Notes under the pieces: model-generated
What the model was told of the DNA's origin: nothing
The model's input: only the letters and a program-made list of their open reading frames with translations
Databases searched by the model: none
Program-made: the position numbers and the translations under genes
DNA from: Litoditis marina
Lineage: Eukaryota; Nematoda; Chromadorea; Rhabditida; Rhabditidae
Length of the DNA: 64,000 nucleotides
Direction of reading: 5' to 3'
Assembly: GCA_964036275.1 (NCBI GenBank)
Contig: OZ038434.1
Location: 2,688,560-2,752,559 of the forward strand
Part shown: piece by piece, positions 1 to 11,100 of the stretch
Layout: each line of letters opens with the position of its first letter
Numbering within the stretch: position 1 is the stretch's first letter

Positions 1-338
1 ACTTTGCTATTATATTTCATACTGGCGACAGTGTTTTTAGTTTCTGTTGTGTAGTACACCTTGCTACTCTGCCATTATATTTCATACGGGTGACGGTGGT
101 TATAGTCTTTGCTGTGTGTTCCACCCTGCTACTTTGCAATTATATTTCATACTGGCGACTGTGTTTTTAGTTTCTGCTGTGTAGTCCACCTTGCTACTCT
201 GCCATTATATTTCATACGGGTTACGGTGGTTATAGTTTTTCCTGTGTATTCCACCCCTAGCTATTCTACTATTATATTTCATACGGGCTACGGTGGTTAT
301 AGTTTTTCCTGTGTATTTGTTACCTTGTCATTCTTCAC
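1..338. repeat. 65-bp minisatellite with alternating unit types
   Basis: Five units of about 65 bases share the core ATTATATTTCATAC. Two versions alternate: type A reads ACTGGCGAC then TGTTTTTAGTTTC, and type B reads ACGGGTGACGG then TGGTTATAG. The order is A-B-A-B-B, so the array has a dimeric higher-order period of about 130 bases. It runs off the left edge of the window, so total length is unknown. The open frame across it is a by-product of the repeat and is not a gene. Confidence 0.9.
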
Positions 339-1586
339 TCACTACTTTGTGTTTAATAACTGAAATTTGCGATTTAGGAGAAAAGTTATAAACGTGAATA
401 TCCGTTAATGGTAAAATATGCTTGAAATTGAGAAGCTCGCTCATACAATACAAAAAAGTAAAGTTCTAATGCGAAACGAGTCTTTTAAACATATGTCTCG
501 AGCTTTTCTGCAGATTTACATTGAACCGATGTCAAACTGGGAAATGAGCAAGTTTGTTTTTCATTTCTCGCGTGCCATAAACCTTCTATTCTATTAGTTA
601 TTCAAAGAAATACCAAAACGAGGACTATTATTAGAACTCTGCAGGTGATATTTTGTTTTATGCCTTGCTTCCGAGTATTACTTGAAGCCCTTACTTGGTA
701 ATTCCGATTATGACGTAGAATGAATAATAAATCGAGTTATTTATTCAGATTAGGTCGTGTATGAACCATACATGAGAAAATGAAACTAACGTGATTTTAT
801 TTTTACGGAGAGTTACCAAATTTCGTTGTACTTTGATCAATACACGCCATAGTGAACAGGCTACAAGCAGAGCAGGACAAGGCAACATATACCGCTCTGG
901 CTTTGGAGAGATTGAACCCTACATCATACGTTTTCATTCAACTTGTAATGACCAAATCATGTTTGTTGATTTCCGAAACTTATTTCCGCGTTTGAATATT
1001 TTGGCATCCTACTGTTATATTTTTTTTTCTCCTCTTATATATCACATGTTTGCATGTAAATAAATCAGTAAATTATAGTCATTTATGTCTTACATTCTGC
1101 ATAAAACCTGCATAATTCAAATCTATCGCCCGCATGTTTAAATCGTTCACACACCCTCTACTTTGATATGAACAAAGTTCGATGTTAATACGTTTCTCTT
1201 ATTATAACTGTTCTAATTTTTACTATATTTTGTTAAATAAATGAAACTTAATTTTCTACTATGTTTCAAATACTTTAACCATAAACCACTTTGACTGTTC
1301 CTTTAACTTTTTAAATTACAGAGAAAATACAACCATACAACATCTTCACTTTTTATGTCAGTATTTCACTAACATCTACTGGAAAAACCTATTGAAAGTT
1401 TGGTAAAGATGAAATCCGAATAAAATCTTTTTGTAGCAGTATCTAGTACTAAAAAGTCTGTATTAGTATGATGTGTATACGATATTTTTGTTACTCAATT
1501 GATTTTTCGCCGACGTACCTATATTTGTTGAAAACCTTCCTATACGATTTGTTCTTTCCAAAAGCGACCTATCCGTTGTATGTTGC
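339..1586. other. AT-rich intergenic DNA, no gene seen
   Basis: No exon with recognisable protein similarity or good paired splice sites could be found on either strand. The only long open frame (791-1063) has no domain or amphipathic pattern and no acceptor next to its ATG. Confidence 0.6.
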
Positions 1587-1672
1587 CCATCCCGCTGTGT
1601 TTGTAGTTTGATGCCGTCACTTCTCGGTAGAAATTTGTGAATAACTATTTATTCGAGATCAAACTACAAAGA
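1587..1672. repeat. Hairpin element P, copy 1
   Basis: The left end carries CTGTGTTTGTAGTTTGAT and the right end GATCAAACTACAA, so the ends can pair over about 12 bases. Related copies are at 3521-3583, 4449-4533, 17722-17803 and 49226-49302, with partial ones at about 18229 and 62812. This is the form of a short non-autonomous hairpin repeat. Confidence 0.75.
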
Positions 1673-1897
1673 TGGTTTGGTCAATCCCTACATTTTTGTT
1701 TACAACCTTCCTACTGATAAAAGTCGATTTGTCACGATTTTCGAATAGAGTGTATATCAGGTTTAGTGGCTTCATTAGAGGTGGAGTCTAGACTCATGTT
1801 GCATTGAACTGCTATGAAAATCGGAGAACGAAATTCAGCATTTCAAGTTTTTCTAAATTTTGACAGTACTTAACATTGCCGTAGAAAACGTATTAGC

Positions 1898-1899
<2 letters not shown>

Positions 1900-1954
<55 letters not shown>

Positions 1955-2281
1955 TCTCTCATTATCTTCCCTATCTCTCATTGTCTTTCCTCTCTCATCC
2001 TCAATCACAACAAATGTTTCACTCAAACATGGGTCACGACAAATAACTATTTGAGTCCCGCTTAAGAACTCTGAGATTTTTCCGTTTTTCGAGTTTTTTC
2101 ATAGAAACCGGAACAACTTCTCACTTTCATTTCATATGAAACTCTATCCGATATGTCTCATCTTCTATACTCTTTCTTATATCTCTCTCTTTCTCAGCGC
2201 ACTCTCTTCTCTCTTTGTTTTTTCATCTTGGTCTCTTCTTCTTTTCCTCTCTCAATTTGGCGTTCTCTCTCTCTTGGCCCC

Positions 2282-2338
<57 letters not shown>

Positions 2339-2350
2339 TCTTTCTCTGCC
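1900..2350. repeat. Two (CT)n microsatellites with CT-rich flanks
   Basis: Long runs of CT lie at about 1900-1951 and 2281-2345. All frames across them give Ser/Leu repeats. Not coding. Confidence 0.9.
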
Positions 2351-2389
2351 TTTTTCTAAAACCATGTGTATCCGTTTCTCCATGTGAAC

Positions 2390-2986
2390 AAATATCCCTC
2401 TGAGTGGCTCAGTTTCCTTAGCTCAGTCCACTTTTTCCGTTCTCTCTTCTTTTCTATACTTATACATCTTTTCTATACTTATTCATCTTTTCTACACTTA
2501 TACATCTTTTCTATACTTTACATCCATGCTTTTACATCATTCGAAATATTCAAACTATCATCAGTAAGTTCCATTTAATACTGTTGTGATTTAAACCTTC
2601 TCTAACGAAACGCTAAAATAATTTTTTCCACTTAGGTTTATGCTTTAATACAGCTTGGGACGTGGGTTAATTTCGGGTTTTTATCAAAACCCAAAACAAA
2701 TGGGAATGAACTGGATATCGCTAAAAAGGCAACAAAAAGTGTGGAGAAAATAGACAACCTAGTATGTGAAAGGGGCATTCTGTCCTTGTATTTAGTGTAT
2801 TAGCGCTATTCTGATAACATTAAAATTCAGAGAGAAACTCAGGACAACCGAGTCTGTTTATTTGCACAAGTCAACCGTTTCACACAAACACTTATAATGA
2901 GCGCAATACCCCCTTGAGCTTGAGCTACAAAAATCACTAGACCGTCTGAGACTATTAAACAAAGTTTGTCGGAATTCATAACCTTC
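2390..2986. other. Non-coding, with short ACTTATACATCTTTTCT tandem
   Basis: At about 2445-2520 the motif TTTTCTATACTTATACATC is repeated roughly four times. The remainder is unremarkable AT-rich sequence with no supported exon. Confidence 0.55.
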
Positions 2987-3098
2987 TATACTGTTAGTCA
3001 ATTGCACAGTCATGTGAAACATTTAGACACAGCAGAACTCGGAAACGTGCGATGACAGAGTGCACAATGCCTCATTAGAATGCTAACCTTACGTGACA
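2987..3098 (+). mobile_element. MITE family M, copy 1 (right end missing)
   Basis: The copy starts TATACTGTTAGTCAATTGCA, followed by the family hallmarks AACACAGCAGAACTC and GAATGCTAAC. The family consensus is about 133 bases with imperfect inverted ends (TATACT..TAGT.AATTG plus GTCACGTG on one side, and CACGTGACTATTCAAT..ACTTCTAGTATA on the other). Other copies are listed separately at 7833, 13149, 14157, 17277, 17480, 25444 and 63782. No copy codes for a transposase, so it is non-autonomous. Confidence 0.8.
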
Positions 3099-3520
3099 TT
3101 TTCTGCAAGAGATTCTGATAAGTATTTAGAAATATCAACGATAAAGTTGGAGTTTGCTATAGAAAAGAGTCTTTGAAAAGTTCGAATCTGCACTACATTG
3201 ATTGAGTGTACATAGAAAAGTTGAAGACTTCGTTATACTTTTTACTTTTGTTTCAAATAAACAGAACTTGAATCTCACAACTCGACTGAAAAAATGAACT
3301 CATCTTTGATGCTCTAGAAGCAGATATTTATTATGGGTTATTCGATTAGGAAATGTTTTTGAGATACATTCATAATTGCTCTGATTCACTAATGAATCGT
3401 GGCATGTCCAACCAAAAACTTTAGTTTGATATTGTGAACGCTGATGGGCAATTAGTCAAAATACTTCATAGAGTCCGCTCTTCTCACAGCAACAGCTTGT
3501 CTATTATGGTGTAGGTTGCT

Positions 3521-3583
3521 CTATTCCGCTGTGTTTGTAGTTTGATCTCGTTGTTTTTTGGTTGTAATTCGTGAAACTACAAT
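3521..3583. repeat. Hairpin element P, copy 2
   Basis: It begins CCGCTGTGTTTGTAGTTTGATC and ends in AAACTACAATG, a shortened version of the 1587 copy. No coding potential. Confidence 0.65.
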
Positions 3584-3898
3584 GTATAGTTGGTTACATC
3601 CGATAGAAGTGAAGCGCAACTCGCCAGACATATTTGTATTGGGATACTCCCGCACACGGGGTCCAGCTAAAATTTATTTACATGCGAAATTTCCCGATAA
3701 TGCACATAATTCGACTGAACTCTGACAAAAAATGAAAGAATTGGAATAAATAATGAGATAATGAGATATTGGGATGGAAAGGCGGGAAATGATATTCACT
3801 GGGCACTTATCCCCCAACAATCCGCTTTGGGACCAAATAAAAAGGGACGGAATACCCTTAAGGAACAGCGGAGGGTCCAAAATGTGAGTACCTCTCTA

Positions 3899-3905
3899 TT
3901 TCTGT

Positions 3906-3965
<60 letters not shown>
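3899..3965. repeat. (CT)n microsatellite
   Basis: A near-pure CT run. The open frame across it, which starts at 3761, is a repeat artefact. Confidence 0.9.
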
Positions 3966-3967
<2 letters not shown>

Positions 3968-4029
3968 ACTCCCACGTCCCTTCACATTTCACACTCGTTC
4001 GTTCTATCTTTAAGTGAAGCATTCCTTAA

Positions 4030-5089
4030 CATTTGCGTGAAGTTTCCAAATAAGCTCTCACTGTGAACTTTGCATATATCAAACTGTATGCAAACATTTC
4101 TCTCATTACACTCCAATGTCACTAACAAGGACACAATTCCCATGACTTTTTATTCCTCTTTGAGAAAAGCTGTTCATGTCACCTGCAGCTCATTTAATAT
4201 ACATGAGAAGTTCCCACAACCTTCAGCTTCAGAACCTACCTATTGACTCATGACTTTTTTGCTACTTTTCCACTCTCAGCAGAACTTTTGCAGTATTCCA
4301 AACGTTTGCCATATTGGATATATAAATACATTTGTGTACGGCCTATTTCATCCGTTTGTCACTCTGTTGTGAGTCATTTTACAATTACATAACATCGATA
4401 TCAACCGTAGATGGATTCTCTCTTCTGAAGAAACACGATGTATGATACCCTATGCCACTGTGTTTGTAGTTTGATCCCGTTGCTCTCCGATCAAAACCAG
4501 GGAAGTCGGAGTGTAACGAGATCAAACTACCATGCTTATTTCGTCACTTTCTATAAAGCTTTTTGTTCTGAGTGGACTATTCTGTTGTCAACATTTTTTT
4601 CTTCTCTGTTCTGAGTGAGTCAAATGTCAGTTGAAACGAAAAACGGGCGGATTTTGTCATACAAAACAAGAAGACATGCTTTGGTCGCAATTTTACGAAT
4701 TGAATCACACACCTTTTCGTTTGTAGTAGTGAGTATGATACGAAATTTGGAGCCGTTCAGTTTTGTACTGATCAGTTTCCAATTTACATGAAAAAATGTA
4801 AAAAAAAATTGAGGTAAACATTTCCAATTGTTTCGCCAGCCGAGAAATCAACAATGGTTATGCGGAAAATTTCATTTTTCAGACTATTTCCGAAAAACTA
4901 CCGTTTTTATGTAAAGTTTCTTAGTTTCACGTCGTTTCTTCCTTGAAGAAATGGAAGGAACAGAGTGTATTTATAACATGAAACACTAATATACAGAATT
5001 CACATAAACAAAATGTACAATTTTTATGTAAAAATCTTTACATTTCTCTCTGTTTCCTTTTCTTTGGAAGAAAATGGAAGGAGGCCCAA
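4030..5089. other. Intergenic DNA with one P hairpin, no gene seen
   Basis: It contains P copy 3 at 4449-4533 (TAGTTTGATCCCGTTGCTC and its partner GAGATCAAACTACC). Otherwise it is AT-rich DNA without supported exons. Confidence 0.55.
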
Positions 5090-5678
5090 TTTGCTGCCTC
5101 TTCCGCCGCTCACTAATGCACGATAATTAATCATCGATTTCTAAACTACGCTAACTAGGTGATGTTTCCGTTTCAGTCTTTTCTTTCCGTTTGCTCTTCT
5201 CTCATGTTTTCTGTTCTCTCTATCTCTCTCCCCTCTCTCTTCCTCCATGTCATCTCTCTCCTTTTCTCCACCTCTCTCTATCGTCCCTCTTTGTCTCTCT
5301 GGCGCTCTATTTCTTGTCATCCATCTCTCTCTCTTTTTCCCCTTTCTCGCCTTCTCTCTCATTCTCTCTCTTTTCTTCTACCCTCTCTCACGCCTCTACC
5401 TTATCCACGATAATGATCTAATTTGCCTAACGTCTCAACTTTCTCCCTATCTCTCACTCGCTGTTTATAGGATGCGTATTGATTTCTGATCGCCACGACT
5501 TCTTCTCATAACTGGGAATTCTCACGGAAAAAATAATTATTACGTTTATCAGCCAGTGAGCCAGTTGGTAAACTCTTGTCAAATAAATAGTTTTTATTCT
5601 GGCAAGTAAAGTGAAGTACTTTAAATTTTGCCTATTCCGCCGCCCACTAATGCACGACAATTAATCATCGATTTCTAC
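5090..5678. repeat. 50-bp direct repeat flanking a CT-rich block
   Basis: Two copies of a 50-base sequence containing CACTAATGCACGA and ATTAATCATCGATTTCTA sit at about 5090-5142 and 5629-5678. Between them is roughly 490 bases, including a CT-rich tract at 5170-5400. Open frames on both strands across the CT tract are repeat artefacts. Confidence 0.75.
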
Positions 5679-5879
5679 AAAAATACAATACATTATCTAA
5701 TATTTATCTCATGAATTTTTTATATTCTCCGTTGTCTGAAAAAAATCTGTGAAACCACCACCAAACCTTTACCTATACAATGTATTTTCATTTTTAGTGT
5801 AATTTACGAACACTACTTGTCATAATTCTTCTGCGAACCAATAAATCAACATTATTTATACTACGCATAATGAATTTTG

Positions 5880-6470
5880 AAATTACGAATTTCCATTGTT
5901 GAGCTTTCGATGTTCAACTCATGCTAGGTTCATGGAATTGTTCAAATCATTACCTAGAAATCGTATTTTTGGTACTCTCGTTGGAAATATCTTCTGCCCA
6001 GACAAAATATGATCACCATTTCTATAACTATTCACAAATCAAAGTGGGTATTCAGTTGGTTCGTTTTCCGTGAACAGCACTTGTTTTAATTGCCTAATTT
6101 TTCGCAACAAAAACCTGCGAGTTTAAAAGAACGCAATAAGTTATAATGTTCATCATTTCAACGTCGACTCTAGACTCTAATTGTTCAACTTATACCTAGA
6201 GACCGTATTTGTAGAACTACGTAATTAAAACTTTTTTTGAACTAAAATTTTCGTTGAAAATATCTTTATTTGGAGACAAACTATGATCACCATTTCTATA
6301 ACTATTCACAAATCAAAGTCGTCATTAGATTTCATCAATTCGTTTTCTGATTTTTCTTTGCGGAAAGTCCCTCCAAAACGAAATCGCTGTTTCCCGTCGA
6401 AACAGAAAGGCAAATATTTTCGCATTAGAGCAATCGCGCGCAGCGCGAAGCGCTGCGCAGATTAGTTTTT
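5880..6470. repeat. Diverged direct duplication
   Basis: The motif GATCACCATTTCTATAACTA followed by TTCACAAATCAAAGT occurs at about 6010 and again at about 6284, with weaker similarity upstream (TACCTAGAAATCGTATTT against TACCTAGAGACCGTATTT). The spacing of about 274 bases suggests an old tandem duplication. The second copy is followed by a palindromic GC-rich stretch at 6430-6458. Confidence 0.6.
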
Positions 6471-6654
6471 GATCACAACATTGCGGACTTTCAAAAGTGG
6501 TTTTATGCCATTTTCTCAAAAACTCCTGAACGGATTTTTGAGATTTTGATGGAAAGAGATAGAGGAGGAAAGGCTTTATCATTGAGCTATTCGATATTTA
6601 ATGTGCGACCAGTGATCTACAGTTATGCTGGATATCGTCTCGCAAAAATGTCTT

Positions 6655-6722
6655 CCGACGGCGGCCGCGTGGCGCGGCGTGGCGCGGCGCGGCGTGGCGC
6701 GGCGTGGCGCGGCGGCCGCAAA
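6655..6722. repeat. GC-rich (GCGGCGTGGC)n tandem repeat bounded by GCGGCCGC
   Basis: Irregular GGCGCGGCGT units lie between two GGCGGCCGC blocks, in an otherwise AT-rich region. The two GCGGCCGC blocks are palindromic and can close a stem. Open frames rich in Arg, Ala and Gly come from the repeat and are not taken as a gene. Confidence 0.85.
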
Positions 6723-6929
6723 ACCGACGAATTTAACCGATTCGTCTGAAATTTGGAATATAGTTAGAAACAGCAGAGTTATGTGTAAATCTGAAATCTT
6801 GGACCAATCGGTTGAAAATGAGCCATTTTATCGCCTTGCAAACATTGCATTCAGCTGCTTTCACGATCACTTCTAGATGTGCGGAGTGTGCGAAGTGAGC
6901 TGTTGTTTTGTTTTTTGGTAGTTGGAGTA

Positions 6930-7195
6930 GATTAAAGTATGTTGAATAAGCAATTAGGTTAATCTGTAGAGATCCTGACTCCATAAAAAGGTTAATCGAA
7001 CAAAAACAAAAATGCTGTCCGTGAAAGGATTCGAACCCTCGGCGGACTGGACTGTAGTGCGCTGCTCTGCCGACTGAGCCAAATAGCCACGAAGAGTGAA
7101 GAAATGGACGGCGCCACACGTGCGCTGCCCGAAATCAAGGATTGATCACGGTTTCTGAGAGAAGGCTTACTAACCAAACTCGTAACGCAGTTTTT
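6930..7195 (-). mobile_element. tRNA-derived SINE-like repeat, copy 1
   Basis: On the minus strand, 7090-7013 carries an A-box-like TGGCTCAGTCGG, a D stem GCTC/GAGC, a weak anticodon arm and a B-box GGTTCGAATCC, ending CACGGACAGCA. Six of seven acceptor pairs form if CTTCGTG is the 5' strand, but six extra bases then separate acceptor and D stem. The extra bases are present in both copies, so a working tRNA is unlikely and a tRNA-derived repeat is favoured. The second copy lies about 300 bases downstream and is close to 88 per cent identical by eye. Confidence 0.6.
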
Positions 7196-7228
7196 GTTTT
7201 TAAAGCATCAACCCAGCGTGTGTGAATA

Positions 7229-7493
7229 GATTAAAATATATTGGAAAAGCAATTGTGTTAATCCGTAGAGATCCTGACTACATAAAAAGGTTAATCGAAC
7301 AAAAACAAAAATGCTGTCCGTGAAAGGATTCGAACCCTCGGCCTACTGAACTGTAGTACGCTGCTCTGCCGACTGAGCCAAATCGTCACGAAAAAAGAAA
7401 AAATGGACGGTGCCACACGTGCGCTGCCCGAAATCAAGGATTGATCACGGTTTCTGAGAGAATGCTTACTAACCAGAGTTCTAACGCAGTTTA
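7229..7493 (-). mobile_element. tRNA-derived SINE-like repeat, copy 2
   Basis: Same structure and orientation as the copy at 6930. The tRNA-like part lies at about 7390-7313, again with TGGCTCAGTCGG and GGTTCGAATCC and with the same extra bases before the D arm. The flanking non-tRNA parts are also shared (ATTAAA start, GTTTCTGAGAGAA and CTAACGCAGTTT end). Confidence 0.6.
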
Positions 7494-7619
7494 TGTTCTG
7501 CAAATCAACTTAGTATTCATTGTTACGTTGAAAAAAGTTTAATAATAATTGATTAGATGCTCATTATTTCCTATCTATTGATTCATTATTTCCTTCGGAA
7601 ATATAGAAAATGAGGACAA

Positions 7620-8191
7620 TTTGTCTAAAAAAACGATGTAAAGTGAGAGACGATTAGCTTTTGAGATTGAACTGCATGGAATATAGAAAAGGAGGACAAT
7701 AACTCAAGAGGGAAATAAAAAATCTAATCTCGCAATTTTCATGATCATCCTGACAGACTGATTCAAAAAATATATGCTAAAGCTTCTAGAAAAGTCCGCT
7801 TACACTAAAAACGTATCTGAAACAAAAATCAGCTACACTGTCAGTCTATCGCACAGTCACGTGAAACATGTTAAACACAGCAGAACTCGGAAACGTGAAA
7901 CGACAAAGTGCACACTTAGGCTATTAGAATGCTAACTTCTTCAAGAAACATATAGTGTACTCTGTTCTGTTATCATTTTCGAATCAATGGTGATAATCAT
8001 ATTAGGACGTTTCATCTAATTGTCTGCTGCAAGTTTTTTTCACTGAAAAACAAAATGTTTTTGACCCATGAAAATTGCGAGATTACATTTTTTATTTCCC
8101 TCTTGAGTTATTGTCCTCCTTTTCTATATTCCATGCAGTTCAATCTCAAAAGCTAATCGTCTCTCACTTTACATCGTTTTTTTAGACAAAT
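7620..8191. mobile_element. Foldback element with 125-bp arms and a nested MITE
   Basis: The left arm (about 7620-7745) starts TTTGTCTAAAAAAACGATGT. Its reverse complement forms the right arm (about 8066-8191), nearly without mismatch. The roughly 320-base centre includes MITE M copy 2 (7833-7938). Neither arm nor loop encodes a protein. Confidence 0.85.
7833..7938 (+). mobile_element. MITE family M, copy 2
   Basis: It contains AGTCACGTGAAACATGTTAA and AACACAGCAGAACTCGGAAA, then TATTAGAATGCTAAC. It lies inside the loop of the surrounding foldback element, so it probably inserted after it. Confidence 0.75.
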
Positions 8192-11100
8192 CTTCTTTCA
8201 GTTCATTGGATGCGGAGCCAAATTGGAAAAATTCTATCGCAAACGTTTTTTCTGAAAGCGTAGCCTTATTCATTCAAGCAAGGAAAGCAAATTCTTAGCA
8301 TTCCTGAAAAATATGTTCTAAAAAGTTGTTTTCAAAAAGTATAAAAAAATTAATAGTGTTTAGTTTTTATAGCTCCTTGAAAACTGAAAAAGCCCAGTGG
8401 GATAAGATCACTATCATACATTAGCAAAAACCACTTTTGCTTTGAGATCACTCGACACAGAACACTAAGCACCCCTTATTTCATTTAGTTCTGCTTAACG
8501 GCCGTTTTATTAATCGTAAAGGAGTATTTTATTCCTTTTTTGATCTCTGGGAAATGATTTTGGCGGTCATAGGGCTCATAATTCTAGTGATGTTTTGGAA
8601 CGAGTGAGAGTATAATACTCTAGTTTTAAGAGAAACGCGTGTTATCACATCACAAAACATTATAATACATTTATATAAGTCAAGAAAAGTTTTAAAATCT
8701 GCGTATTTACATGGGGATGTGACAAATAAAATAAAGCTTGACCTTGAACTTGAAACGCTTTAAGTATTGAAACTTACAGCGGTTCACCGTTCACTCTATC
8801 TAAAAAAAGAGGAACTATCCAAGTTTTTATGAAAATACTAACTTCCTATGGCCGTTTATACTAAGCTTAAACAGCTGGGCCAGCTATTTGATCAAATTTT
8901 CAATAGTGTCTTCTTACTGAGTGACTCACTTATACGTTACACATGTTCTGACCAATTCAACCAAAATCAGAATACACTATAAAACCAGTTAATCATGTAG
9001 CCTGAAATTCACCATTTGGGACTTTTCTCAAATAGCTTACCGGGCTATTTGAGATTAGTGGTCACGGCCACTGATAGTTGTTCAACTCCTACGATTTGAT
9101 TTCTGATTCTTCCGAGTTGTATGTTATTCTCGGCAAAAAGCGTGGTTCCATTCAACAACTCAGTGTATCCATCAGCGTATAAATTAGCGCTGATTGACGC
9201 TTTTTATGGCTCGTTTCCTAGAAAATATAACATGATTTTCCCGTTTCTCATCACTTTTTTTTCGCAACGAACTGGCGAGGATTATAAAATGAAACGAACA
9301 ACTGAAGTGTTCATCATTTCAGTTCACTGTTCACTCCGCTCTGAGTAGTTTTCATTACGTCGCGATAATTATCTTACCATTTCTGTTTTTCAATTGTTGA
9401 CTGCTTAAGCCAAACTCTCAAAAAATACAATTTCTCAAAACATTGAACTACAAAAACGAGATTCTGTACGGTATGAGAAAGAGTCATTTGTGCTCACGCA
9501 ACTCTGTAACAAATAAAAATGCTCAAGTGATGTTCTAGTGCTGTTATTGATCTAAGTATATTCGCTGTAAACTGAACAATTTGAGATAATATATGTACTT
9601 TCCACACGTTGTAATAAAAAAAAAACGTGGATCAAGAAACTACGTCTCAAAAACACTACAAGATACGATCTAGAAGTGCAGAAATAAACTTGTTAGGTTC
9701 GTCATTTTGACCAACTCGAGTGTAGTGCACTTACGAAACCTTCCAGAACACAATGGTGTAGAAGTTGGGGTTTATATCAGATGATTAAGATTTAGTTTTA
9801 TTTTATTAAACAAAATATATTTATGTCACTAGGACTTTCGAATGTTCTAGCTTTTATCGTTTGGAATCAGGGTCGAAACGATTTTGAGTACTTATTTTAC
9901 TGAGCGTTTTTATAACTAAGATGATTAACACTTTCTTGACCTTTGATCTTTTCGCACACCAACTGAACATTCCCATGTTTCAATCTCAGCTTTACATTTT
10001 TTCTCTCGTTTTTGCGTAGATTTATCAATGATAAGTTTGTTTGTCAGAAATTGTTTTTGTTTTTTTGAGCTACTCGTTCCAGCGTGAAAATTGGTTTCCG
10101 AAAACAACGAAAACAAATTTGGGAACCAAAAAAATTACCGAGCAGTCAAAAATCTACTTCTGACTTTTAGAAATTTTTAATCATTCCAACTACACAGTTT
10201 TTGAATTAGTGTCTCTTCAACTTTCTTTATACATTCTTCCTTATCTCACAGATTTGTATCTCTCCTTCCTCTCACGTGTTATCTGTTAGAGATGACCTTT
10301 TTCCAACACTGTTGTATTTTGACTGACGTTTTGAATTGAAGTGCTCGCGAGTATATGGAAGTAAGAAAATGTGAAAATGTTATACGAAAGCGCATTGAAA
10401 AACGAACAAGAGAGATCTAACCCAATGTAGTAGTACTCGACACTCCGAACCATTAAGATTCACATTAAGTGACAATAAAGTGCTTTGATCACAGTTGTGT
10501 ACCAAAACGAGCAACAGATTATCAATGACCAAAGATGTTATTATAATAATCTTGTACGGCAACTATTTCAGCCTTGTTCATCAAGTTAACCCAAATAAAT
10601 AGCCATTCAAAAACCAGCTCATTCTTCAAACCATTCTCTTCTTCAAACCCTACTTTGCAACCGATCTTTTTTCCTTGACGTAAATGAATATATAAGTTGT
10701 TCATCATCCACTACAATACACAGAGAAACTAGCCCATCACTATGTTTATTCATGCATTTATGATGCATCCCAGCAATTTGTTGGTCGTCATACCCCGTCA
10801 AAACACAAATCCGACACAACAGAAACATTAGGGTAAAATAAGGTAATTTAGAAGAACACTGGCATGCACGGTCCTAAACCACCCTATTAGTGCATACTCT
10901 TTCGAATGGTTCTGTAATCTATCGATAGTAGGTGCACAAAACTGCAGAGTAGAGTTCACCAACTTATCTATCTACGGGAAGATACACCTTCAACCAAGCG
11001 TGGGAGAGATCAATTATTAGTTTGTGTCTCAGAGTATGGAATTTGTTCGAAAAGCACTGTTGCGCAGTACGTTTTCAATAGGTAAACAATTTACGTATGT

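Noticed and set aside
1..338. CRISPR array
   Set aside because: Units are contiguous and nearly identical throughout with no unique spacers, and the DNA is from a eukaryote.
1860..2403. Several open frames rich in Ser and Leu
   Set aside because: They are translations of CT microsatellites in different frames and lack splice or start context. The same holds for 3761-4066, 5159-5489, 12017-12350 and 45897-46181.
6283..6582. Open frames on both strands with Arg/Lys-rich peptides
   Set aside because: They cover the duplicated GATCACCATTTC repeat and a GC palindrome; no splice or family support.
7013..7090. Functional tRNA gene on the minus strand
   Set aside because: Six extra bases between acceptor and D stem, a weak anticodon arm without the usual T before the anticodon, and a second copy with the same defect.
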